DNA from: Drosophila pseudoobscura
Lineage: Eukaryota > Arthropoda > Insecta > Diptera > Drosophilidae
NCBI RefSeq assembly: GCF_009870125.1
Contig: NC_046683.1
Span: 45,585,869 to 45,649,868 of the forward strand
Length of the DNA stretch: 64,000 nt
Direction: 5' to 3'
Shown piece after piece: positions 12,842 to 24,344 of this stretch. The notes under the pieces were generated by a model. It searched no databases and was not told the DNA's origin. It saw nothing but the letters and a program-made list of their open reading frames with translations. Position 1 is the first letter of the stretch, and each line of letters begins with the position of its first letter. A program made the position numbers and the translations under genes.

Positions 12842-12876
12842 ACGGGGCGTATGCGTAACATTTTCATACGCCCCGT
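12842..12876. repeat. Inverted repeat, 12-bp perfect stem, 11-nt loop
   Basis: Arms ACGGGGCGTATG and CATACGCCCCGT pair perfectly around an 11-base loop. The first arm and its extension share a 16-base match with 50791-50806. This fits a local hairpin or a regulatory inverted repeat. It is far shorter than a microRNA precursor. Confidence 0.8.
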
Positions 12877-15800
12877 TCTGAGATCGCTCGCTCGTCTTGC
12901 CACCGAATGGTGGGTGGAAGGATTGTGCAGGATGGTGGCAGACCTGCAGGCGAGGGAGGGGGGGGGGAGTTGTTTTCCACATGACGACGACAACGTTACC
13001 ATGCAATAAACATTTTACCGAGCCAAAAGGATGAATCGAGAAAGGGGGCTTGTGTGGCTGGGTGGCCGTACGGAAGGGTGGCTGGCTGGAGGGGTGAAGG
13101 GTGGAATAGGTAAACAGCAGACGAACAAATAAGGCCATTAAAATATTTCCAACTGTTTTTTTCGGCTGTAGCGGCAGCACCCCGCCCCGTTCTTTGATAT
13201 CAGCCTGAAACGTGAAGCAAAAATTAGATCAAAGAGAAGAGGCTGCTGGGAAATCCGATTAGCCGACGGTACTCCGAGATGGTAGCGAGAGAAAAAAAGG
13301 TATAAATATTTAAAAGAAAAACAGCAGCAGCAGCATGGGGGCCGGGGCATGGGGCAGGAAACAATTGGGGAACCTTTTCATTAATGCATGCATATCCCTC
13401 ATCCACAATACTCGCACTCGCACTCGGTCTCGTGCTCTTACGAGCTGGAACAAAAAGCCCACATTTATTTAGCATTTGCACACAGATGAATGTACAGTTC
13501 TCCACTTGCCACGTACCCCTACCGCCGCACCCCACCCCACCCCACCGCACTCTGTCTTTCCTTTCAGGCCACACTTTTGTTCTGCTGCGTTTTTCTGGCT
13601 CTAAAAACTGCGAATGTTCGTACAAGTGCACTTTTTGTCTGCAGCCAAATAGAAACAGCATAAAAATGCTCAGTGCTGGGGGCACAATGCAGCCAGACAC
13701 ACACACACACACATACGCATACACACAGAGCTTGCCACTAGCCTGCCACCAAACCCCCAACAGACTGCTTCACGAGGAGGGGTTCCCGGGGGCGTCTCGG
13801 GGGGCGTTGGCAAGGCAGCTATAAAATTGTAAACCTGCAACTGCATTTAACTGCAGTGGAAACTTTGTAAGCGCCCCATGGCCGATGGCCCATGCCCCAT
13901 GCCCCATGCCTCATGTTCATGGCTCGTTCTCTCCTTTGTTGCCACAAATTTGCCTCATTTGATTTACGGCCTGTCAGGGGGGAGGGGACAAGTGAAAAAG
14001 GGGAGTGAGAAAGAGACAGCCTCATTACAATTGCTCAGCTGGTGTTCAAGCTGGGTTCCCCCCCTCCTCTCAGGGTGAACAGGGTAATCCGGGGTTCCGA
14101 GTTTCCGAGTTTCGACGGTTTCGGAGACCTTGCAGCGAAGGATCCGTCGTTAAGTTCACGTCAGTTAATTAAAGCACAAGTCCTCGCTCCTCGAATGTGG
14201 AACACCAAAGACTTTCACCCACATTCGGGTCTCCCGATGTTCTCCTGTTGTCCTCCTGTTGTTCTTCTGTTGTTGCATCTCAGATGTTTGCCCCCCTTTG
14301 CTGGTAACTATCTCTTTTCGTCTGGCGGCTGGCTGCTGTCTGATGTCTGATGTCTGCTGTCTGCGCTAAAACTTTTCTGCCCATAAAACTTGCTGTGAGC
14401 GAAGGGGGAAAATTAAACGAAGGAGAGCCTTCAACGACGCATCTCTCTGGGTTTTCACTTTCATGCAAAGCAAACAAAGCGAACAAAACGCGATAAAGTT
14501 TATTAGCGGCTCTGGCAAGACGACAAACGGAAGTGCCACCGACCAGAAGAAGCGGCAAATACTCGCACATGAAGCATAAAAATGTGTATGTACGAGTATT
14601 TTTCTTTTTGGGGAGAAGCGCTTTCACGTGCAAATAATAGGAATCCCCCTTCCGGGGAAACGCCACACCTTCTCGTCCCCAAACTATTTAACGAGTGCTG
14701 CCTGCCAATTTGAATTTGAATTTGAATTTGACACACTCCCCGGAGGGCCCTCGAAAAGTTGCTAGACGCAAAAACGCGCATACGCCTCGGTGGCCGGACC
14801 GGTGGCTGGAATGGGATGGGATGGGGATGGGGACGGGAGATTCGGTTCTCGGTTCGTTTCGGGTTCTCTTCTAGCCAACTCCTCGAGGGAAAACTATGTC
14901 AAAACTCATTTAGTTCTCGAGGAAATGTTTGGCAGAACATCTGCAAGTGCTTCCGGTGTCGGAGTGGGCCACAGAGTGCCGGAGTGGCAGAGTGGTAGAG
15001 TGGTGCGGAGTGCCAGAGTCTGCCATGTCTGGCAGCTACTTAGGTCGGTTCGGTGCAAAAGGTGTCCGACCCATGGTCCCCACTAATCCTATTACTTACA
15101 TAAATGCCATTAAACGAAAAGACCCACGTGGTACTGGAGATGGGGCGGAGCGAGAGGTGGGTCTTTGTGCCACAAGCGACAAGGTTGGCCAATGCTATGT
15201 GCGTTGCGAGGCTTTCCCTGCAACATTCTCCCGTTTCCCGTTTCCCTCTCCCTCTCTCATCAGAGGGTTGGGTGCGTGCGGATTTTCACACTTAACGCAT
15301 CGCCGGATTGGAAAACCCACAGACAACAAAGTAGCAAACGAAAGGGGGGTGGAGGGGGAGGGGGGAATATTACGCACGGCTGCATTTTTGTCACCTGAAA
15401 ACGAGGCACTTGCCACTGTTGTCCGTTCTGTTGTTAAATACTTGTGGCACCTAAGCTGTTGGCCATTCCATTCCATGCCACTCTCAGACCCCAAAGATTT
15501 GAACATATTTCGCTAAATTGCATTTCTGCAGTCATTTAAGGTAATTGCATTAGACTCGTTCGACATGTTGCATTAGGTCGGGATGGAAGAGAGCGTACCC
15601 CTAGGTACGTGCCCCCAGGTCTTGCAAGCTCTTTTGTTATCAGGGAATAGGTTTGTTTTCTAAGAATATATTGAATCGAATCAATAAATCAGTGGAGTGG
15701 GTGAGTGCCTATTCTGTATGGCAATCTCCTCTACGGATATGGTTCCGTTCCCTATTCATTCATTCATTCATTCATACGAATGTCATGCATGTCATAATAT

Positions 15801-18800
15801 TTGCGAATCGCTTTGCTTTGCTTTCTCCGACATTTCATTTTATCAAGTCGGGAAGGTAAACAAAATCAAATCGATAGGTTACTGAACCAAAAGCCAAGGC
15901 GCAATCACATCCACACACAAACACACACACACACACACACACAGGCGGATACGAGCACAGAGGTACAGATATACACGGAGATACACGGGGTGCAAAAACA
16001 GCTGAATGCATTGGTAAACAACACACAGGAACGGCTAGTAGAGGAGCAGCCAAGATTCTTGGCAACAATGCAATAAAAGAAATTCTAAAATTAAACTACA
16101 AACTGCACAAAAGATGCCCCAGAGAGGAGTTGAGGCAAAAGAGAGAGAGAGAGAGAGAGAGATACACACACTGCGAGATAGAATTGTATCTCTGAGTACT
16201 GCACCACCAAATGCCAATTCGTTTAATTTCAACTCAAGGGAAGATGTTCGTTTCGTTTTGGCCTCTCTTTCGAAATGGCATTTAAAATGCATTTTTATTT
16301 TTACCATAAAAAAATAACTTGTAATTTTTCGTGTTTTTCCGCCAGTTTTTGCAGCACTGCAGAAGCCCCAAAACAAAGCAGAATCCGTCGAAAGTAAAAA
16401 TATCGGGCAAAAACGCCACAAAAGACACGATGTCAGCAAATGTACGATATATAGTCGTACAGCATGTGTAGCATTGTACTGTTGCACAGACAGATGTACG
16501 CTTGCGGGACGGGCTCGGGCGTTACGAGTATTTTTAGGTAGTACTACCCGTACGAGGGTCGCTTTTTGCATCTGCTGTTTATAAAGAAAATACAAATAGT
16601 GATAAAAAAAAGCGCCTTGTTTATTTATACAATAATGCTGCATACACATCATACAATGATTTACTTAATATTTGTACACGCTTTCGGCCCCCACTCGCTC
16701 CTCTGTCCGTCCCTCGGCACCTGTCAGTCCCACTGCCGGCCCTATCCGCCACCCCCCTCCCACTGCCCACTGCCCACTGTCCGCTGGCCACCCCTTCCAG
16801 CAATCAACCCGGAAAGCAACGAAATCAAATGAACAATTTGCAAATTTTCTGGCACGATAAAAGCAGAGCTCTTTGTGGGACGCTCGCTACAATCGTCAAT
16901 GGGTGGGGGGACGGGGGGGAGCGGTCATGGCCGAGAGGGATGAGAGTGGGGGTGGGAGTGGCAAATCGTAATTGACTTAACGGTTTGGGTATTTGGTCAG
17001 CAGGTCCAAAGGTTGAGCTGATTAAGCGATGAGACGCTGTCGAGACACAGCTGAGCTGGCACTGATGTGGCATGGAGTAGATTCAGTTCAGGGCTCCATC
17101 GAGTCTCCCCCCTTTCCCGCCTCTTGCAATCTTTTTTGGCCCAATCTGCAAATTAAACCGAAATAAAAAACAGATTATACACAAAATAAAACGAAGCGAA
17201 CGAAAGCGCTCCCGAAGTGCAGGCCGCGCCAAAAGCTGCGGGGCACAGGACAGAGCACAGCAGAGCAGAGCAGAGCAGAGCAGAGAGGAGCAAAGCAGAG
17301 AGCTGCTGCCCCAATATTAGAAGAGTCTGCTGCGAGCAGAGCGTCAGAGCGGCAGAGCGGGAGAGCGAGTGAGCTTTGAGAGCGCCACTGCACCACTACA
17401 GAGACGCTTGTGTAAGACGCAAGAGTGGCGCTCACACTCACACCAATGCAGGCTCCTCGCCGGCAAAAAGTGGAAAAAATTTTGCAAATGTTTTGACTAA
17501 AAAAGCTTAGAGGCTACGCTCTGTTCCGCGATGGGGCTCTCGCGCTCGCTCTCTCTCTGTGTGTCGCTCTGTGTCTCTCTGTTTCGAGAATCTGAGTTCA
17601 AGCAAAAGTTGGCGCGCTCCGCTCCCAGACACAGATACAGGCGCAGGCACAGATACAGATACAGATACAGACACTGGGACGGGGCAAAGGCAAAGGCAAA
17701 GGCAAGGCACCGACCGAAACAGAAGCAGAAGCAGAAACAGACGACGACGACATCGCTGAGTGTTGAGTTGAGTCTCGGTTCGGATTCGGATTCGGAATCT
17801 CTTTCGGTTTGTTATTTTTTGGCATTTTGTTCGATTTTTCATGCCCGACGACGTCGACGACATCTAATAAAAAAAGCTGCTGTACACAGTCCGCACACAC
17901 ATGTGTGGAGCGCTCTCCCATCGGGAACTTCTCGGGCAGGCAGGCAGTCAGGCAGGCAGGCAGCCATCAAAAATAACCAAAAATGTAGTGAACTGAAATA
18001 AAACGCAAAAAGTGCACCAAAAAAAGCAGTCGAGAATAGAGGAAAACGAGGCAAAAAGTGTCGCGAATCAACAATAGATAATTTACATGTGTGCCGCACG
18101 ACGCGGCGTATACGCAACGCTGCCAAAACAGAAACAGAGGCAGCGGCAGAGGCAGAGTGGCAGTGGCAGTAGCAGAGACGGAGGAGGGGCTGAGGCAGGG
18201 CAGAGGCTGAAGGAAGGGAAGGAACCGCCAAATGAAAAGTGAACTTTTCCAAAACTTATGTATTGAAAATAATCAAAGACGGAAAACCGAAAATCGAAAA
18301 CCGAAAACAGAAAACAACGAAAACAGTTTCTGTGATCGTCGACAGTTTTTCCCTTTTGCAACATTGCAACTGCAGACAGAGTTCGTGAATCTCGTCGTGT
18401 GTGTCTGTTTGTCTGTGTGTGTGTGTGTATCTGCCACTGCAACGTGCATTGGTAGAAGTATCTGTGCAGTCGCCAGCTACGAATTTCGGTTCATTTCGGG
18501 GGTGTCTGTGTGAGCACGTGTGCATCTGTGTGCGCGCAGCGCCTGTGTTCGTATTCGTGGCCGTTGCAATTTGCAATTTTTTTTGTATCTAAGAGTATGC
18601 ACCACCACCACCCCCAACCTCTCACCCTCCCACCCGTCGCCGAGTCATGCCATCGCCTGCCGCAATCAACTTTTTGAGGTTAGTGTATTTTGCAGCATGT
18701 CAAAGAACTGCTCGGTGATGTCTTGGCTGAGATACAGATACAGAATCAGTGGGCTACCGCCTCAAGGAGGATCTCTTCTTTGCGAGCCAGCCCCCAAGAG

Positions 18801-20082
18801 TCAGTACTGCATGGATCAATATTATCATCTGAATCAAGGCCATTTCGAATGGAGGTGTCACCACAAAACACCGAGCCAATAACTGGGCGTGAGTGCCGCA
18901 AATTTCAGGGAAATCTGACATATTTCGAACCCAATCAATTGAACATTGAACGGTTCGAATTTATCCATTTGGAGACAGAGAGAGAAAGAGATAGAGAGAG
19001 AGCCAGGAAAATTGAATGTAAATCCACTAAAAATAAAAATAAAAAAATAAAAAGATACACAACTTGAAAATGTTTGCGCGTAAATCAAGTTGACAAAATG
19101 CAAAAGAGATTCGCCTCGGGGGCGATACAGCACACACACATGTGGAGGGGTGGTAGGGAGTGATGGATGGATGGACTGAGGGGCAGGGGGGCAGGGGGCA
19201 GGGGGGGCACGGCACTCCACACACACAAAACGGCACTAATGAGCAGAGAAGCAGAAGGGGCACACAAAAACTAAAAGCAAAAGCAAAAGCAGCAGCAACA
19301 ACAGCAAAATTTCTGCCACAAATCATTTGCAATTTTTATTTGCTCTCCCAATTTTCTGCGATTTTTTCTGTTTTCTGTTTTTTTTTTTGCGAAATTCTCC
19401 CTGGGGCTAAATTCATTTATATTTTTGGGGTCTGAAAGAGTAGGGCACATCGGTGTGCGTGTGTGTGTGTGCGTCTGTGTGAGTGTGCGTTCGAGTATCT
19501 ACGAATTTTGTGTGCGAATGTCAGCCCATAAAGGAATATGATGAATTATAAGCAAAAAAAAAAAAATGCTTTTTGCACAAAAAACTAAAATCCACAAAAT
19601 GTTCAACAATAAAACAAGCGAAATCACTTAATTGTGTGTGCGTGTGTATCTGTGTGCTGTGGATCTCTGCCGTAGGTTAGCTGGCGTTTTCCGCTGATGT
19701 GGGTTTTTTTTTGTTTTGCTGCTGTTTTGGCGCTATGTATCTAACAGATACATCTCCAACTCCACTCCTAATGCATGTGTGGCGTGCTGGCGTCCGTCCG
19801 TCCACCCGTACATCTGCCTGCCTGCCTGCCCCACAGCACTGGGCAGGCAAAGGGGGAGGGGGTTCTTGTTGTTTTTTTGCCGGTAGAAAAATGTTGTTTG
19901 TCACACGACAGCGACGCCAGCGTCGAATGGAGCGTTAATTAAATGTACAGATATTTGCCAAAAAAAAACGAGGGAAGAAAAGAAATGAAAGAAAAGCCCA
20001 ACACAGTCGAAGCGGGGAATACCCTTATCGAGTGGGGGTGTTTGTGGATGGGCGCAAAACTAATATATCCGGATTTTTCTCT

Positions 20083-20336
20083 ATTCAATTACTGCCCTAA
20101 GTGATCCGAGTAATTGGGTTAAAAATCACTAATTTCTATGAGGATAAAGTGACAATGGTAGATGTTGGGCAGGCCCTATAGATAATCTGAAGGCTGTCCG
20201 GGTTGAACAACCCCCCACATAAGCGAGTAAAAATGTCAGGTACCACCCAAAGGGGGAGGGTAAGCAGTAGGGCAGGTGCTCCTACCTCCTCCGAACCGAC
20301 AATGACAGCTATCTGAATTCCTTTATTCAATTACTG
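20083..20336. repeat. 12-bp direct repeat flanking about 230 bp
   Basis: ATTCAATTACTG occurs at 20083-20094 and again at 20325-20336. Matching direct repeats on both sides of a segment could be a target-site duplication left by an old insertion, or a small local duplication. The enclosed 230 bp is not recognised. Confidence 0.4.
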
Positions 20337-23143
20337 ACGAAAAGCGCTCTGAAAAATCGCCTAAAAAGTGCCCAGCCCAGCCCTACAGATAAACCCTTTG
20401 GCTGCTCTCTGCCCCTCCCCCCGCCTCAACCCGATTAAATAGAAACCCAAAAGGTAACCAGATTTTGGGCAAAATACTCGTAAAATGCTGAAAAATTGCC
20501 CATTTGGCTCTTTTTTGTGAGTCACTTTTTGCCTTATTTTTGTATTTTTGTGGCGCAAATTGTTTTTATACGCTCGGAGCGCTCGCAGCACTCGCAGCTC
20601 TCGTGCGAGCGGGAGCGGGAGTACGAGTATCTCTATCTATCGGTACACCCGTACCGTACCTGTCGCTATAGTTTATGTGTGCTCTCTCTCTCTCTCTCTC
20701 CGGAGTGCTCTCTCTCTCTCTATCTATCTGTTCGGGTCTATGGCTCTCCCTCTCCGTGTTTGGCAAAGCTTTTGTGTATTGAATTAGATTGCTGCACAAA
20801 TTACGTTAAAATGTTTTTGGCGCTCGTTTTTTGTTGTCGTTGTCGAGCAACAAGCGCAAAAAACTTTTTGGCAATTTGTATATATTTTGTTGTTGTTCTC
20901 AGTTTCGCTGCCTTAACCTTGAGAATCGTTCTTTTTTGGCTGGGAAGGGAATGGGGCTGGCGAGGGGGCCAGCTATGAGTACTCGTATGTTAGATAAAAC
21001 CAATGGACGGACACGCAGCGACAGCTCCATAGATACTCGTTGTGCTCGTAGATAGTTCCGTAAATTAAGGAATTCGGAGGAACCTGTATCGGACATTGAG
21101 GACATGGGGTCCGAGATCGTCCGGTGCGTCGATGGGGGCGGGTAATCGTACACCCGATACGCAGCAGAGCCGAACGAGGCGCAGCTTAAACGGGAAATGG
21201 GAGCAAGAGTTGGGCGGGCGGTCTGGCAAACTCCACCTACTTCACACCTGACAGCCCCGACACCGGCACAACACAACATACCACAAGACACGAGCCACAC
21301 CAAGAGATACAAGACACAAGATACAAGAAACAAGACACCAGATACAAGTGCACCGGCACGAGATACGAATGGTGCAAGATAAATGTATATTAATGGCAAT
21401 GAGCGACGGCGTCATTGGCTGACTCGCTGCTGCTGCTGCTGCTGCTGGCTGGCCGCCATTTAAATAGAAATAGAAACTGAAATATCATTCTCCCCTTAAG
21501 TGGACCACGACTTGGTTGTGGGTGGGGCGGTGGCGGTGGCGGCGGCAGGGGCTATCACTGGAGCTGGAGCTGGAGCTGGGGGGTACATTGACAACTTTCA
21601 CTGGCAGCGGAGCGTGAGCCAGAAATTGGCAACTCGAATTTGCTCGACGATAAGCGCAAAGACCAAAAACTGGAGCATATGCATACTGCAGATGCGAATA
21701 CGACTTGAAGTACGAGTACGAGTACGAGTATGTGTTTAGAAATGATTGCGGATGTGCGCGGAAAAAGAGATTGAATGGCATTGCGAAATGATGTAAATAA
21801 TGATCAATGGGGAGATCTTTTTAAAGACCATATTAGGAGTCGCACATCTCGGCTTTGGGTAAATGCTTGGGTATCAGATCTATGACCCCTTTCTTAGGCT
21901 TGTTTGTGGAGCATCTTCTCCTAGAATCTAGACTGATGCAAAGTGCTTCTCAAAATTGTTATACCCGCAGCGGATTTGGGTACTCATTACACGCTGTGAA
22001 AGGGCGAGGGGAGTACGCCGTGCTCCTCAGATAGTGGCACTCGGAATCGGAATGGGATTCGTTTGGACTGGAAGGCGACGGCAGCAACGGCGACGGCGAT
22101 GGCGACCTGCGACGACAACGAACGCATAAATTGCAAATGCTGTCGCTCTGCCAATGGAGCGCAATAATTCACAAATAGCAAAGGCAACAGCAACAGCAAC
22201 GGCAAAGGCAACGGCAACGACGGCGGCACTGCATTTGACACGAAGTGCAGTGCAGTCGTTGGGAGAGCACACAGCCAGCCCCCTCTCGGCCGCCGTCGTC
22301 CCAGTCCGAGTGCATGTTCCGGACCCGCCAGCTCTCTCCAGTGTTGAGGTATCTCACAGTTCGACGCTGCAGCGGCGCGTTCACTCGCGGGTTCAAGGTA
22401 GTTTGCTTCGCCGTTCTCTCGCGAACAGCCGGCTCTCGATAGCCGATTGACGACTGCCCATTGACCGTGCCGATTCCCCGGCTCAACAACTTCTTGTAAT
22501 CGCTGTTGAACCGATGTCGATGTCGATGTCGACACGCAAAGCGATTCCAGCCCCAGCCCCAGCCCCAGTCGATTCGATTCATTTGATAGGCTCACAATTT
22601 GCGAATAAGTAAGCGTACGAGTGTGTATATCCAGAGATTGTTCCGGGCACATGCTCCGACTCTGCCTCTGACCCCTTTGAAGACAAGTCAATCATCACTG
22701 GGGATGGCTCTGTTATCACATCATAGTCGGGATCACAACATTTGCCTGATCGGCGGAGTCTCTACCGCGTCCCGTCCCCATCGAAGACTTTTAATGGATA
22801 TTGCCGTTCAAGCAGCCTGCCTTGTGGCACTACTCCGCGGGCCGGCCGCGGCCTGGAGATATCTTTCTGCGATCGTGTGTATCTGTGTGCCTTTCCTCGT
22901 CCGTGTGTCGTCTGTGTCCCTGGCTGTGTCTGTGGCTCTCCGAGACCTTGATCCCGCATTAAAAAGTTGGCACGTCGTCGTCATCGCCGCGGCGTCGTTG
23001 TCGTGGGACAACAAAAAGAACACGGCACAGAGATAAAACCAAAACCAAAACCAAAAAAGAAAAAAACAAAGAGCGAAAAGCGAAAAGCAAAAAATACAAA
23101 ACAGTAAAGAAAAGGCTAGTTTTTGGCAGGTCGCAGCCTTAAA

Positions 23144-23353
23144 TACCCTAGCATATCCCTGGCAGTTATATGTGGGTATTATGGAACAAAGTTATGCGAT
23201 TTTGACAGATTTTGGATGCAACTGGGAAGAAGAAAGAAGATGAAACTTCGGCCGCCTTTCGAAAGTATTCAAATCTCTTTCGTATCAGAAGTACTTCGTT
23301 TTCTGTGTGGGGAAAACCTCTGCCCAAAGCTGTAATACCCTCTAACGAAGGGT
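23144..23353. mobile_element. Possible short dispersed-repeat remnant
   Basis: The segment begins with TACCCTAGCATATCCCTGGC and ends near CTAACGAAGGGTAG, so its ends carry inverted TACCCT/AGGGTA motifs like those at the edges of common short Drosophila repeats. It has no ORF. Identification is by resemblance only. Confidence 0.3.
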
Positions 23354-23790
23354 AGAAAGTACAGAAAGTGAGTCAAGTCGCGGCATGGAGCGGGGGCGGG
23401 TGCCGGGTGGCGGCACTCGGTCGCTCATGACAACAAAGGAGGAGGAGGCATGTGGACAACCAACCATTTTGTGGGTTCAGGGGCAGGGGCTGGGGCAGGG
23501 GCAGGGGCGGTGGCAAGGAAGGGGGCCGAGCAGGCTGCTTGGCATGCGGTGTCCATTGGTGCGCCACTCCTTCCAATCAGCCGCTGATGATCTTCATTGT
23601 TTTTAATTTGCCAGCCATTTCTGCTAATGTCTCTCGGCCTTTTCATTTTCACTTTTGAAAAAGCGGCAGCTCTGGCTCTGGCTCTGGCTCTGCTGCCACC
23701 GCCTGGAAATTGAGAGTCGAAGGCGTTTTGCATGCCAACACAGAAAGTATCTGCTTTCGTCACTAATCCTTTCAATTCTTCCACTTTCAG

Positions 23791-24344
23791 TTCAACCAAA
23801 AACAAGGATTGACGATTGCCAGCCCAGAAATATCTTTGGAACCAATTTGAAATCATCGAGAAAACGCGACCAGGAGGGAGATACAATTTCATTTCAAACT
23901 AAAAAGAAAAGCAAAAGCAACAGCTTCCTGGGAGGAGCAGATACGCAAAAACAAAAACAAGTTTATTATAAACGAAGGAATAAATAAATGTGACACTTAA
24001 GAAGAAAGGAATTTTAAATTTGGACAAAATGAAGAGAAACAAATGAAGAGAGTGGCAGAAACCCAAACAGCAGCAGCAGCAGCAGCCAACTAAAGCAGCA
24101 GCTAAGTGGCTAAGTGGCTAAGTTGCTAAGCGGCTAAGAAAGAGAAACAGAAACTGCAGAAATGTGCATCAAAAGTCAATAGAGAAGGAGTCCCAACAGA
24201 GACAAAAGCCACACGAGAGAGAGAGAGAGAGAGGAGAGGCACAGCAACTCTCCGGGTGTCCAGTCAAAGGACACACAGAGAGGACAAGCAGCAGCAACCA
24301 ATAGGATATACAAGGCTCCCATCGAGAGCATAGGGGAGAGCACA
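23791..24344 (+). other. Putative 5' UTR part of first coding exon, with uORFs
   Basis: A strong acceptor (long pyrimidine tract ending CTTCCACTTTCAG) lies at 23790, and the sequence then runs without interruption into the start codon at 24345. It is purine-rich and carries several upstream ATGs. One is a minimal start-stop element ATGTGA at 23998-24003. Others are a six-codon uORF at 24039-24056, a 17-codon uORF starting at 24053, and a seven-codon uORF at 24162-24182. These would be expected to lower initiation at the main ATG if the exon is used as drawn. Confidence 0.5.

Larger units (their letters stand above)
9994..23790 (+). other. Putative large first intron with repeats and possible alternative promoters
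   Basis: No supported coding exon is present in 13.8 kb. It contains scattered (CA)n, (GA)n, GGCAGT, CTCGCA and AGTACG repeats, a 12-bp-stem hairpin at 12842-12876, a 12-bp direct repeat flanking about 230 bp (20083/20325) and a possible repeat remnant at 23144-23353. Two sub-regions (about 17.5-18.7 kb and 22.4-23.1 kb) resemble 5' UTR/promoter DNA: GA-rich then CA- or AAACC-rich on the + strand, the first ending near a possible donor in TTTGAGGTTAGTG at about 18675-18687. These may be alternative first exons, but cap sites are not visible. Confidence 0.35.
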
